This document shows positions 34,418-43,057 of a stretch of 64,000 nucleotides of DNA, piece after piece. The stretch is from JAUMBM01 sp964441755 (GTDB lineage: Bacteria; Bacteroidota; Bacteroidia; Chitinophagales; Saprospiraceae). The stretch is taken from NCBI GenBank assembly GCA_964441755.1, contig CAYTVG010000004.1, positions 1 through 64,000 on the forward strand, written 5' to 3'. Below the pieces are notes generated by a model, which saw nothing but the letters and a program-made list of their open reading frames with translations, was not told where the DNA came from and did no database searches. The number at the start of each line of letters is the position of its first letter. Position 1 is the first letter of the stretch. Both the position numbers and the translations under genes were made by a program.

Positions 34418-35875
34418 TTAGTTGGATCGCCAAAAAAAGGGCGTAAACAATACCAATATTGTAAACAACTCGAGCCGGCCAAGCAGCATGAGAAAGCTGA
34501 GAACCCATTTTACCTCCGGAGCAAGCCAGCTAAAGTTATCGACAGGGCCCACTTTTCCTACACCCGGCCCTACATTCCCGAGGCAGGTTGCTGTAGCGCC
34601 AATAGCCGTCAGAAAATCAAGTCCCATGAATGAAAGGACCACAGAGCCCAACAGGAAGGTAATCAGGTAGACCAGCAAGAATATGATAATATGCGTGATG
34701 ATGCGACCACGTACATTTTGACCGTCAAGCTTAAGCGAAACAATCGCCTGCGGGTGCAGAAGCCGTTTGAACTCCAGGTATGAATTTTTAATAAAAACCA
34801 GATGTCGAACCATCTTTATCCCTCCGGAAGTAGAGCCCGCACAGCCCCCCACAAATAGCAGAATAAAAATGAGCATTGTCACCCCGGCACCCCAACCCGT
34901 ATAATTGGCAGTCACAAACCCAGTAGTTGTCATAATCGACACCACCTGAAAGGCACTGTCGCGAAAGGCTTTTTCCCAGCTTTCGGTACCCGTTGCCTTC
35001 ACAAAAAAGGCAATAAATACACTAAAGAAAATCACCGTGGCAAGGTATGCCCTGAATTCGTCACTTGCCCATACGCGACTAAATCGTCCTTTTAGCGCCA
35101 AGTAATTGATAGTAAAATTATTACCTGCCAGAAACATGAACACGATGACTGTATACTGTATAAAAGGAGACGGATAGGCAGCCATACTGCTGTTTTTGGT
35201 GGAAAAGCCTCCTGTAGAAACCGTGGTCATCGCGTGATTGACGGACTCGTAGAATGTCATACCGCCCAAATGTAACAAACCTACCAGCACAACAGTCATT
35301 CCCACATAAATCAACCAAAGGCGCTTGGCAGTTTCACTAATGCGGGGATGAAGTTTGTCACTCGTTGGCCCCGGCGATTCTGCCACAAACAACTCTACCC
35401 CTCCTATACCCAGCAGCGGAAAAATAGCTACAGTAAAGACAATGATCCCCATTCCACCAATCCACTGCGTCAGGCTTCGCCAATAGAGTATCCCTTGTGG
35501 TACGGCTTCTATATCATTGATTACACTGGCCCCAGTCGTCGTAGTCCCTGAGACCACCTCAAAAAAAGCATCGCCCAAAGAGCTGAGAGCCCCACTCATC
35601 AGGTAAGGTAATGTGCCCAGTAAGGCGACTACCAACCACCCCAGACTGACAATCAGATACCCCTCCCTTTTGGCAATATGCATAGAACCGGCAGGAACAA
35701 AAAACCAAGCAGCTGATCCGCCTGCCATACAGATGAGACCGGACCACAGCAACGCCTGCCAGTCATCACTCTGAAAATACCAGGACACAGGAAGTCCTGT
35801 CAACATCATGATACCCAGAAGGAACACCAGGATACCGAGGATGCGGAGTACCGGACGAAAATTGATCATAGCCAT
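34418..35875 (-). CDS. trkH: Trk/Ktr potassium channel subunit TrkH
   Basis: Membrane potassium translocation subunit of 485 residues with the four M1-P-M2 repeats of the family. Filter-like segments are visible at GTTTTGASV, STGGFSTKN, MTTTGFVTANY and GATATCLGNVGPGVG. Its start codon shares a base with the trkA stop (TAATG), so the two are translated together. The downstream gap before sucA (34183-34417) contains only a weak CCTCC/GGAGG hairpin. Confidence 0.95.
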   Translation of the reverse strand: MAMINFRPVLRILGILVFLLGIMMLTGLPVSWYFQSDDWQALLWSGLICMAGGSAAWFFVPAGSMHIAKREGYLIVSLGWLVVALLGTLPYLMSGALSSLGDAFFEVVSGTTTTGASVINDIEAVPQGILYWRSLTQWIGGMGIIVFTVAIFPLLGIGGVELFVAESPGPTSDKLHPRISETAKRLWLIYVGMTVVLVGLLHLGGMTFYESVNHAMTTVSTGGFSTKNSSMAAYPSPFIQYTVIVFMFLAGNNFTINYLALKGRFSRVWASDEFRAYLATVIFFSVFIAFFVKATGTESWEKAFRDSAFQVVSIMTTTGFVTANYTGWGAGVTMLIFILLFVGGCAGSTSGGIKMVRHLVFIKNSYLEFKRLLHPQAIVSLKLDGQNVRGRIITHIIIFLLVYLITFLLGSVVLSFMGLDFLTAIGATATCLGNVGPGVGKVGPVDNFSWLAPEVKWVLSFLMLLGRLELFTILVLFTPFFWRSN

Positions 35876-37215
35876 TAACGAAACAATTGGTCGAGCTTAT
35901 TAATAGCCTCCGGTAAGGCAAAGATGATCACTTTATCATCCAGCTGCAGCTGAAAATTTCCATCCGGTATGAGACTCTCCTCTCCGCGAATGACCCCGCC
36001 AATGAGTGCTGTTGTCGGGAATTTGATGTCTCGAATAGGCTTGCGCGTCAGATGGTTGTCTTTGTGCACAACATACTCAATCACCTCTGCTTCAACACCA
36101 TGAAGACCTGTGATAGCCTCTACCCTGCCCTGGCGTACATAGCGGAAGATGTTGTTGGCGGCAATGAGTTTTTTGTTGATTAGCGTGTCAACACCGATAT
36201 TTTGAGAGATAAAAGTATATTCTTTGCTCTCTACCTGCGCTATGGTTTTATAGACACCATGGTTTTTGGCCGTCAGGCAGGCAATAATGTTTGTCTCAGA
36301 GTTTTCGGTTAGTGCGATAAAGGCATTCATATTGTTGAGTCCTTCCGCTTCCAGTATATCTATATTACTGAAATCCGCCTGAATGATGAGCGTATTGTTG
36401 AGTAGTTCACTCAGTTCCTTACAACGCTGTTTGTCTTTTTCAATCAGCGTGACACTGTAGTCCCGTTCGAGCCGTTGAGCTGTCATGAGTCCCTGCTCTG
36501 TCCCGCCGAGAATCATGATTCGCTTAATACTTACCTGCTTTTTGCCCACAATTTCCTGGATTTTTTCCATCCGGTCTTTGCGGGTAATGAAGTATATGTG
36601 ATCGCTTTTCTTGAGCACTGTATCCCCGCGAGGAATTATTGTACGATGTCCCCTGAGGATAGCAATCGGACGCAAATCAACTTCGCCGCCATAGCGGTGC
36701 AAATCTGTAAGTTTTACATCTACGAGCGGAGAATACTCATCGAGGGTGATTCCTACCAGACTGATTTTGCCCTCTTCAAACTCAAAGATGTCGGTGAAGG
36801 TACACTGCTTTACCAGCCGACAAATTTCTTCGGCAGCCAGTTGTCGGGGGGAGATCAGGTTGTCGACGCCGAGTTGGCGAAAAATTTCCCGCTGATCGGG
36901 GTAGAGGTACTCCTGGTTGCTGACCCTCGCAATCGTCTGCCTTGCTCCCATTTTCTTGGCCAGAATGGCCGTAAGCAGATTGGTCTTCTCCAGCGTGGTC
37001 ACAGCCAATACCAGGTCAGCTTTGGCGGCACCTGCATTGGTGAGTACTTCCATGGAAGTCGCATCACCGCGAAGCGGCATAATATCCAGGCGGGTTTTGG
37101 CATATTCGAGCACATCCGGATTGTTGTCAATAAGGACGATATCCTGATTTTCATAACTCAACAGCTGCGCCAGATGGAAGCCCACGTCGCCGGCGCCGGC
37201 AATGATAATTTTCAT
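35875..37215 (-). CDS. trkA: Trk potassium regulatory subunit TrkA
   Basis: Cytoplasmic gating ring subunit of 446 residues with two RCK/KTN Rossmann domains, each followed by a TrkA_C domain. The first NAD-binding loop is IIIAGAGDVGFHLA at the N-terminus and the second is IMILGGTEQGLMTA at about residue 230. Start at MKIIIAGAG (37215); the longer frame adds 27 unrelated residues. It forms a two-gene operon with trkH. Confidence 0.95.
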   Translation of the reverse strand: MKIIIAGAGDVGFHLAQLLSYENQDIVLIDNNPDVLEYAKTRLDIMPLRGDATSMEVLTNAGAAKADLVLAVTTLEKTNLLTAILAKKMGARQTIARVSNQEYLYPDQREIFRQLGVDNLISPRQLAAEEICRLVKQCTFTDIFEFEEGKISLVGITLDEYSPLVDVKLTDLHRYGGEVDLRPIAILRGHRTIIPRGDTVLKKSDHIYFITRKDRMEKIQEIVGKKQVSIKRIMILGGTEQGLMTAQRLERDYSVTLIEKDKQRCKELSELLNNTLIIQADFSNIDILEAEGLNNMNAFIALTENSETNIIACLTAKNHGVYKTIAQVESKEYTFISQNIGVDTLINKKLIAANNIFRYVRQGRVEAITGLHGVEAEVIEYVVHKDNHLTRKPIRDIKFPTTALIGGVIRGEESLIPDGNFQLQLDDKVIIFALPEAINKLDQLFR

Positions 37216-37394
37216 TTTGCTGCGTTTTAGCTGTTTTGAAGCCGCAGTCCGCCTCTTCCATTCGTTATACGTGCAAGCATCCAAACAGCGATGCAAATTT
37301 CTAAAGCTTTGCCCGTATTAGCTAAATAAAAGCCTAATTTTCGCAACTTTAGATGAAAATATTATGTTGATGCGTCAAATTTGACCAGCTAGTG

Positions 37395-37862
37395 ATGAAA
37401 ATATTGATGGTTTGTTTAGGAAATATTTGCCGAAGCCCGTTAGCAGAAGGCATTATGCGACATAAAATCCAACAGCGTCAGTTGGACGGCTGGGTTGTCG
37501 ATTCAGCAGGTACGGGGAACTGGCACAGCGGAGAGCTTCCTGATTCCCGATCCATAGCAACGGCACGCAAGTACGCTATTGATATCACAGACCAGCGTGC
37601 CCGTCAATTTCGAGTGGAAGATTTTGACCGATTTGACCTGATTTTGGCCATGGACAGGAGTAATTACCGCGATCTGTTGTCGCTGGCCAGCAACGACGAG
37701 CATCAGTCAAAGGTAGGCATGATTCTTGCCGTTGCTTATCCGGGAAGCCAGGATCAGGTTCCGGATCCTTATTTGGACGATAATGGTTTCGAGCCCGTTT
37801 TTCACCTGCTCAATGATGCTTGTGAAAGGGTAATTGATCAGATACTTCGCGACAAAAAGTAA
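37395..37862 (+). CDS. Low-molecular-weight protein tyrosine phosphatase
   Basis: A 155-residue phosphatase. The P-loop VCLGNICRSPLAEG contains the nucleophile Cys and the phosphate-binding Arg and Ser, and the general-acid loop is VPDPYLDD near residue 120. Bacterial members act on tyrosine-phosphorylated proteins, often in polysaccharide export, or on phosphoarginine. No kinase partner is adjacent. ATG at 37395 is preferred to GTG at 37392. Divergent from trkA. Confidence 0.93.
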   Translation: MKILMVCLGNICRSPLAEGIMRHKIQQRQLDGWVVDSAGTGNWHSGELPDSRSIATARKYAIDITDQRARQFRVEDFDRFDLILAMDRSNYRDLLSLASNDEHQSKVGMILAVAYPGSQDQVPDPYLDDNGFEPVFHLLNDACERVIDQILRDKK

Positions 37863-37946
37863 ACTACCCCTGTTCAATGCACACCCGTCCAAAGCGGTCT
37901 TACACATAGATATTCTACTGCCTTTTGCAGCCTGACACGGCACCGA

Positions 37947-37999
37947 CCGAATGTTTTTCCCTTGATTTTGCTTCGAAAAGTCAAGGGAAAAACATTCGG
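37947..37999. repeat. Large perfect inverted repeat between convergent genes
   Basis: A 19-base arm beginning CCGAATGTTTTTCCCTTGA (37947-37965) and its exact complement (37981-37999) flank 15 bases that can pair further (TTTT/AAAG) around GCTTCGA. The stem is about 23 bp. It lies between the convergent phosphatase and HMG-CoA-synthase-like genes. It may be a bidirectional terminator, or a small mobile or repetitive element. The rest of 37863-38112 shows no gene. Confidence 0.7.
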
Positions 38000-38112
38000 C
38001 AAGCACATTTTTGGCAGCCGAAGCCGCCAGATTATTTGTTGGTTTCGTTGCTCAGTACGCTGTATAACTACAGAAGCATTCACTTATTCGTACTACTGTC
38101 TTCCTTTCAAAG

Positions 38113-39636
38113 TTAAACTGTTCTTGGAGACAGTTCCGGGGATTCCACTGAAAAACCATAAATTCTCATCCCTTCCTGGTTATCTCTTGCTTCATGGACT
38201 TCCTGCAAATAGAAAACATCTGCTGTTTCTGCAAGATTTTCCCTGATATGTCCCCTGTGTAGCTTCTCATACGTAGGATAATCGATTGCTTTTCGCTGTA
38301 GCAGCCGACTTGTCAGTCGGAAGTTGGTAGCTACTGACCGCCACTCAGGCTGCAGTAAGCCCACAAATACCTTACTCTTGGATCCACTTCCATAGGCAAA
38401 ACAACCCACAGAGGCATCTGCCCTCAGGTCATCATCTGCCAGTCCGGCTTCCAGTAAGCTCATAATCGATAAGAATAAAGAGCCCGTGTAAAGATTACCC
38501 ATCAGAGAGGAGGCGCGTTCACCATTTTCAATCCGCTGACTAACAAACTGTCGGTATGCTTTTGTTTTGGTCACTGCCTTAACCATATTCGACCATTCCG
38601 GACTTCCCTCTTCTGTCACGGGCATGCCTGTTTGTTCTTCCAGCAAGGCTGCTTCTCCTGAAGCAATGCTCTCGAGCAAAAATATTTCTCCGAACATGCG
38701 CCTTGCCTGATAGGCATAGGGAAGGTGAAATGCCAGTCGATCACAGCCTGTCGCTACAGGTGTTGTTAGCTCCAATGAGTTTTTATGCTTATAATCCAGC
38801 AACGCCTCCCGTATGCGCTGCTGATAACAGTCGTTGGAGTAAGGACCGTCAAAAACAGGTGTAGATCTATGCAGCTGCAGAACCGCCTCATTACTGTCCA
38901 AGACCCCCTGAACGCTTATGGTTTGGTCAAGTTTCGCCAGCATAGCCTCAATATCAACATGGTTACGGTCGGCCAGCTGCAATATTTCGGCAACCAGCTC
39001 ATGCTTGTAAACCTTGCGGAGCGGTTTGAAAAAATCAAAGACCGGTCGTGTAGCGACACCCCACTCGCCTTCGAAGCGCATCAACCTTGGATCTGCCTTG
39101 ACCAAAAGAGCTACAGCCCCTGCTCCCTGGGTATACTCTCCTCCGGAACCGAGCTCATACTTGGCAACATCGCTTGCGACCACAATTCCCACACGCCGGC
39201 TGTCTGCGCGAACCCAGTCCAGTGTATTCTGCAGTGCATCTACAGCACCGATACAGGCAAAGGTTAGATCGACTACATCGCAATGCAACAGACAGTCATC
39301 CCCGTGCGTAGCTGCCAATGCCTGACTGAGCATATCCAATGCGAAGGTAGCTGTTGGCTTGGCTCCGTCGAGCGCACTTTCGGTTCCCAGGTAGATGCGG
39401 CCAATATCTCTTGGATTGAGTTGATTCTGCCGGATAAGTGAGAGAACCGCATTAGCCATCATGGTAGCAGCGTCTTCCCTGACATCTGGCAATGACATGG
39501 CAGTAAGACCCAGTCCTTGGTTTAGCTTGGCATACTCCAGATTGCGGGCATCCGCCAATGATTCAATTGGGAGATACAGTTGAGGGATATATACCGCCAT
39601 ATCATCGATACCTACGGCTGTAGACTGCAGATGCAT
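38113..39636 (-). CDS. Hydroxymethylglutaryl-CoA synthase family protein
   Basis: A thiolase-fold enzyme of 507 residues. GTESALDGAKPTA supplies a general-base Glu, TFACIGAVDAL the acyl-enzyme Cys and DRLAFHLPYAYQARRMF the active-site His. This is the Glu-Cys-His triad of HMG-CoA synthases, which condense acetyl-CoA with acetoacetyl-CoA as the first step of the mevalonate pathway. It is longer than MvaS of Firmicutes (about 390) and may be a divergent subgroup. No other mevalonate gene is in the window. Start 39636 is chosen among several Met codons. Confidence 0.83.
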   Translation of the reverse strand: MHLQSTAVGIDDMAVYIPQLYLPIESLADARNLEYAKLNQGLGLTAMSLPDVREDAATMMANAVLSLIRQNQLNPRDIGRIYLGTESALDGAKPTATFALDMLSQALAATHGDDCLLHCDVVDLTFACIGAVDALQNTLDWVRADSRRVGIVVASDVAKYELGSGGEYTQGAGAVALLVKADPRLMRFEGEWGVATRPVFDFFKPLRKVYKHELVAEILQLADRNHVDIEAMLAKLDQTISVQGVLDSNEAVLQLHRSTPVFDGPYSNDCYQQRIREALLDYKHKNSLELTTPVATGCDRLAFHLPYAYQARRMFGEIFLLESIASGEAALLEEQTGMPVTEEGSPEWSNMVKAVTKTKAYRQFVSQRIENGERASSLMGNLYTGSLFLSIMSLLEAGLADDDLRADASVGCFAYGSGSKSKVFVGLLQPEWRSVATNFRLTSRLLQRKAIDYPTYEKLHRGHIRENLAETADVFYLQEVHEARDNQEGMRIYGFSVESPELSPRTV

Positions 39637-39768
39637 AACCATTTTTTTTATCAAATCGAGGGAAAACAAAAATTTGTTGTTTCATTGCGCCCCGAAGGCG
39701 ACATACCAGGTTGCCAGTCTACGGGCGGCGGATTATTCTCCGCAGAGAAAGCTACCACCAGCGCGATG

Positions 39769-39776
39769 CAAAAATA
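39769..39776 (-). promoter_or_regulatory. -7 element upstream of the HMG-CoA-synthase-like gene
   Basis: Minus strand TATTTTTG fits TAnnTTTG, about 130 bases before the start codon. No clear TTG lies 17-23 bases further upstream. Confidence 0.4.
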
Positions 39777-40162
39777 AGCCAGTTGGCTATTTATGCAGAA
39801 TATTCAGGTTCATTAAACAGCATTGTTTGTCTTAGGTTCAAAACAAAAAACGCTTCGTACTAAAAAGGAGCGATTTATTTGTGCTTTTTTTCCCATATGC
39901 CTACAAGACAGTATGCGACTGAGATCCCACAGGGTCATCAGTGTTCAGCCCATAGAATGAGCATGCAGTTTTTGATAGCCCTTTCCACCTGCCGCACCAC
40001 ACATTCGAGCTTGTTCCGGACTTCGCTGCGGGTACAGGAGAATTTTTCCCTATTTCTGCCTTTTCCGGTGCATTGACACTAAATGACACACCCTCGAAAT
40101 AGTGATAATGTATGAATAAGCAGCTCGTTTTTGCCTCCGGCAAAAATTACCCAAATATGCTC
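39777..40162. other. Intergenic stretch without a recognised gene
   Basis: Only a short open frame of 80 codons (39901-40143, minus) is present, with no family resemblance and many Ser/Cys; I do not call it. The stretch ends with a small hairpin at 40128-40146 next to the DUF2851 stop. Confidence 0.5.
40128..40146 (-). terminator. Hairpin after the DUF2851 gene, repeated elsewhere
   Basis: TTTTTGCC-TCC-GGCAAAAA forms an 8-bp stem with a 3-base loop, 17 bases past the stop of the minus-strand gene. The same 19 bases occur in reverse complement at 55308-55326. Confidence 0.5.
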
Positions 40163-41464
40163 TCACCCTTGATCTCCCTTAATTGCCGGATTGATCCCCG
40201 TGAGAATTGCATTCCCCAGCGCACATTGCAGGCACTTTCCGGCATTACAATATTCTTTTTTTAGTTCCAGCAGCGCCTGACTGTGAAATGCGGAGAAAAC
40301 TTCCATCCCCAGATTTTTCCAACCCTCGATGATGACATTTTTCTCAGCAGGTATGTCCTCCAGTAAGCTGATAGCTCGTTGTTGAAATTTTTCGCCGCCC
40401 TGTTGCATGCCGTACAAAAAAAGTATCGGCACAATGGCATTCACCACTAATAGATTGACCATCTCCTTGCCCAACAACTTGGGCTGTGGCTTACTCTGCT
40501 TATCAAACACAAAATGATCCGCCCAGTAATTGGCCAGTCGCACCGAGAGCATAACTTCCATTTCTGCTGCGGTGAGTGCCGAGAGCGCATGATTCAGCAG
40601 TGTGCCCCTGTGATAGATGAGTGCCGTAAGCTGTGCAATCCTGATAGTTGGAAAATTGGCCGGCCGCATGCGCATAAATTTCCACATGCCGACCGGCAAA
40701 GGAGTGAGTGAATGTTTGGCTTTTAAAAATGAATACTCCTGCAGCAGCCGCTGCGGGTATTCATCTGCAGGATTTGCAGGCAGCAGGTTGGCCTGACCAA
40801 AAAAAAGAGCTTCCAGCTGTAGGCGACTGTGCCTGTAGCGCAACAAAATATGGAGCGGCAACGAGCGCGCCAGCATTTCGAAAGGTTGAGCATTGACATG
40901 CCCCCCTAGCCCCTGCGCAAGCGTTTGGTAGAACAGTTCTTCCCAATCACCCTGGACATCTCTGAGGCGAGCGGCCAATTTTTCTGTCCTTCGCGCCAGT
41001 CGCTCTACCAACAGTCGGTCGAGCCATGCCTTACTTACTACTTCGGGTACCGAATGGATTTCATGTTGGCAAGGTATCCAGCTTGCTGCCCGCATCAGCC
41101 GTTGGTAACGTCCGAGCAGATCTCTCCCAATGCGCTGTTTGAGCTCAAGACAAGGAATACGTATGCCTGCTTCTGTAAATACAGGCTTATCCTCTTCCAA
41201 AACTACGTGCAGCACTACATTTCGGTAGGCGGGATCTTGCGTATGTTTATGCGCAACCCAGTCTGATGCGCTAAGATGGATTTCAACATTGCCCACCCAA
41301 ATCGTATCACCGATACGAATCCGTGCATTACAAAAATCCGGTCCGGACAGGGTATTGCGCTCCCCCCTTCGGATAATTTCGACTTCCTCGCCCACGGTTG
41401 TTTTCAGTCCATGGTGATCAAAGTGACCCAATTGCCACACATAGTATAAAAATTCCTCCCGCAT
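40163..41464 (-). CDS. DUF2851 family protein
   Basis: A 433-residue protein of a family confined largely to Bacteroidota. It begins MREEFLYYVWQ, has LSGPDFCNARIRIG and VGNVEIHLSASDW near residues 40-70, and ends with the Cys pattern YCNAGKCLQCALGN, which may bind a metal. The N-terminal part resembles nuclease-like folds (E-x-H near VGNVEIH), but the function is not established. Single gene. Confidence 0.88.
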   Translation of the reverse strand: MREEFLYYVWQLGHFDHHGLKTTVGEEVEIIRRGERNTLSGPDFCNARIRIGDTIWVGNVEIHLSASDWVAHKHTQDPAYRNVVLHVVLEEDKPVFTEAGIRIPCLELKQRIGRDLLGRYQRLMRAASWIPCQHEIHSVPEVVSKAWLDRLLVERLARRTEKLAARLRDVQGDWEELFYQTLAQGLGGHVNAQPFEMLARSLPLHILLRYRHSRLQLEALFFGQANLLPANPADEYPQRLLQEYSFLKAKHSLTPLPVGMWKFMRMRPANFPTIRIAQLTALIYHRGTLLNHALSALTAAEMEVMLSVRLANYWADHFVFDKQSKPQPKLLGKEMVNLLVVNAIVPILFLYGMQQGGEKFQQRAISLLEDIPAEKNVIIEGWKNLGMEVFSAFHSQALLELKKEYCNAGKCLQCALGNAILTGINPAIKGDQG

Positions 41465-41770
41465 AACACCACCGGTTTATATCTTAGTGTCGCTGATGAT
41501 TCGAAGCGAACGAAGTGCAGCGACCTATAAACAGTCGCAACAAGCCGGCATTTTCCATAAATATTCGATAAAAAAGATGTTCGGAGCGTTTTTGGAGTTT
41601 TCTCATCGAGACCGGGACAGAATTAATTCTGTGCGTTTTCGCCTGACAGCCCCATAGTACAGACAATACTATTTAGAGACATTTAAGCCACACGACAAAC
41701 AGCCTGTTTTCATCTTCGGCAAAAATTTACGAACACAGTCTTAATGAACAGAGTGGTTCATTGCCCATAG
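41465..41770. other. Intergenic stretch with nothing recognised
   Basis: A 60-codon open frame (41484-41666) lacks any family resemblance. No clear promoter, terminator or repeat was found. Confidence 0.45.
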
Positions 41771-42724
41771 TTATCCAACCCGGGAAGGGCCCTGGTTAGC
41801 AGTTGATTCTCCGATTGTACTGCTGGCCTGGTGGCTCAGCTGTGAGAGGAAGGCAAGCGTCTGATCCAAACTTTTGAGCACGGATGCATTTTGCGGCAGC
41901 GTAACCTCCTGAGCGATTAACTGATAGCCGGAAAAAAGGAAGTGTACAGAAGAACATGCTTTGCACAGCCGATCCACATAATGCTGTATGGATTCACGCG
42001 CAAAAGGTTCCGTTATCATAGTAAAAATATAGTTGGGCATGCGAATATTGACAGCATCGCGCAAGTCCGTGACGGAAATATCCTGTCCCAGATAAATAAC
42101 ACGATGCCCCCTGTTTTTCAGCAAGTAGTACATAAAGAGCAGGCTGAGTTCCTGTCGTTCGCCCTCTGGTAAGAACAGCATAAAGCACTGCTGGACACCC
42201 TTGGCGGAGCTGGTTGGCAGTTGATCGATTGCAACGATAAGCTTCTGCCGGATTAAGTAGCTGATATAATTTTCCTGTACCGGACTAATTGACCCCGTGA
42301 GCCACAGAATGCTCAGTTTTTCAAGAAAAGGATAGATGACCTCCTGCATACTCCGTTCGAACCCTATCTGCTGAATACTGGTATCGAATACGCGGTTGAA
42401 ACTGTATTCATCCATGTCTATCATAGCCAGTGTCAGCGTATCGATGGGAGTATTCCCCTGCTGTATCGCCTGGTTTTCGGCAATAAGGGCAACCTGCTCG
42501 GCTATTTCCTGCCGGTTCATCCGGGCGATCTTGGATATCTTTACACCGTTTCGATTGAGAAGGGCTACGTTGAGCACAAATTTGAGGTCGTCATCCTCAA
42601 AATACCGGATATTGGCCTCTGTTCTTTTGGGGTGGATAATTCCATAGCGCTGCTCCCAAATACGCAGGGTATGCGCTTTGATGCCCGATAATCTCTCCAG
42701 ATCGCTAATGGAATAGACCGCCAC
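41771..42724 (-). CDS. MerR-family regulator with CarH/LitR-like C-terminal domain
   Basis: A 317-residue regulator. Residues about 3-70 are a MerR winged helix (YSISDLERLSGIKAHTLRIWEQRYGI). The C-terminal half matches the cobalamin-binding regulators CarH/LitR: a helical bundle with W-x9-E (LWLTGSISPVQEN) and a Rossmann-like domain with LPEGERQELSLL. In B12-dependent members the bundle motif ends in EH; here it is EN, and no DxHxxG lower-ligand motif is seen, so light sensing through B12 is doubtful. Targets are unknown; carotenoid genes, the usual partners, are absent here. Confidence 0.85.
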   Translation of the reverse strand: MAVYSISDLERLSGIKAHTLRIWEQRYGIIHPKRTEANIRYFEDDDLKFVLNVALLNRNGVKISKIARMNRQEIAEQVALIAENQAIQQGNTPIDTLTLAMIDMDEYSFNRVFDTSIQQIGFERSMQEVIYPFLEKLSILWLTGSISPVQENYISYLIRQKLIVAIDQLPTSSAKGVQQCFMLFLPEGERQELSLLFMYYLLKNRGHRVIYLGQDISVTDLRDAVNIRMPNYIFTMITEPFARESIQHYVDRLCKACSSVHFLFSGYQLIAQEVTLPQNASVLKSLDQTLAFLSQLSHQASSTIGESTANQGPSRVG

Positions 42725-43057
42725 GACACTTTTTTTTCTGTTGTGGTGATTGAGGAAGGAGTCAGCTGGTGATACTCCTGATAACCACAGAATACTGCGT
42801 AAAATAAACCAGAAATCCTGAATTTGACAACACTATCTAAAAATACTTTACGACATCCTCTGGCAATAAAGTACAGCAAATGCGTAACATAGTGAAAGAA
42901 AAAAGGTTTAAAAATTCGCGGCTTATACTACCTTAGAGCCGTCATGGCTAAAAGCCGACAATTTTTACCCTTGTGATTATTCATTTTTGACTACTTTTAT
43001 ACGTTTTTTGTCTGTGCCGGCATCTATAGGATACCAGCAATATAAAACTTACGATTT
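42725..43057. other. Divergent intergenic region
   Basis: This lies between the MerR-type regulator and the T9SS protein and probably holds both promoters. No exact TAnnTTTG element is found in either direction; the best partial match is TACTTTTA near 43000 (plus). No gene. Confidence 0.4.

Noticed and set aside
36475..37230. 251-codon plus-strand frame
   Set aside because: Antisense to trkA and covering its start; no family resemblance.
37947..37999. Insertion-sequence end
   Set aside because: No transposase, no target-site duplication and no second copy in the window, so only an inverted repeat is called.
39901..40143. 80-codon minus-strand frame
   Set aside because: No homology pattern, and it overlaps a terminator-like hairpin at its upstream end.
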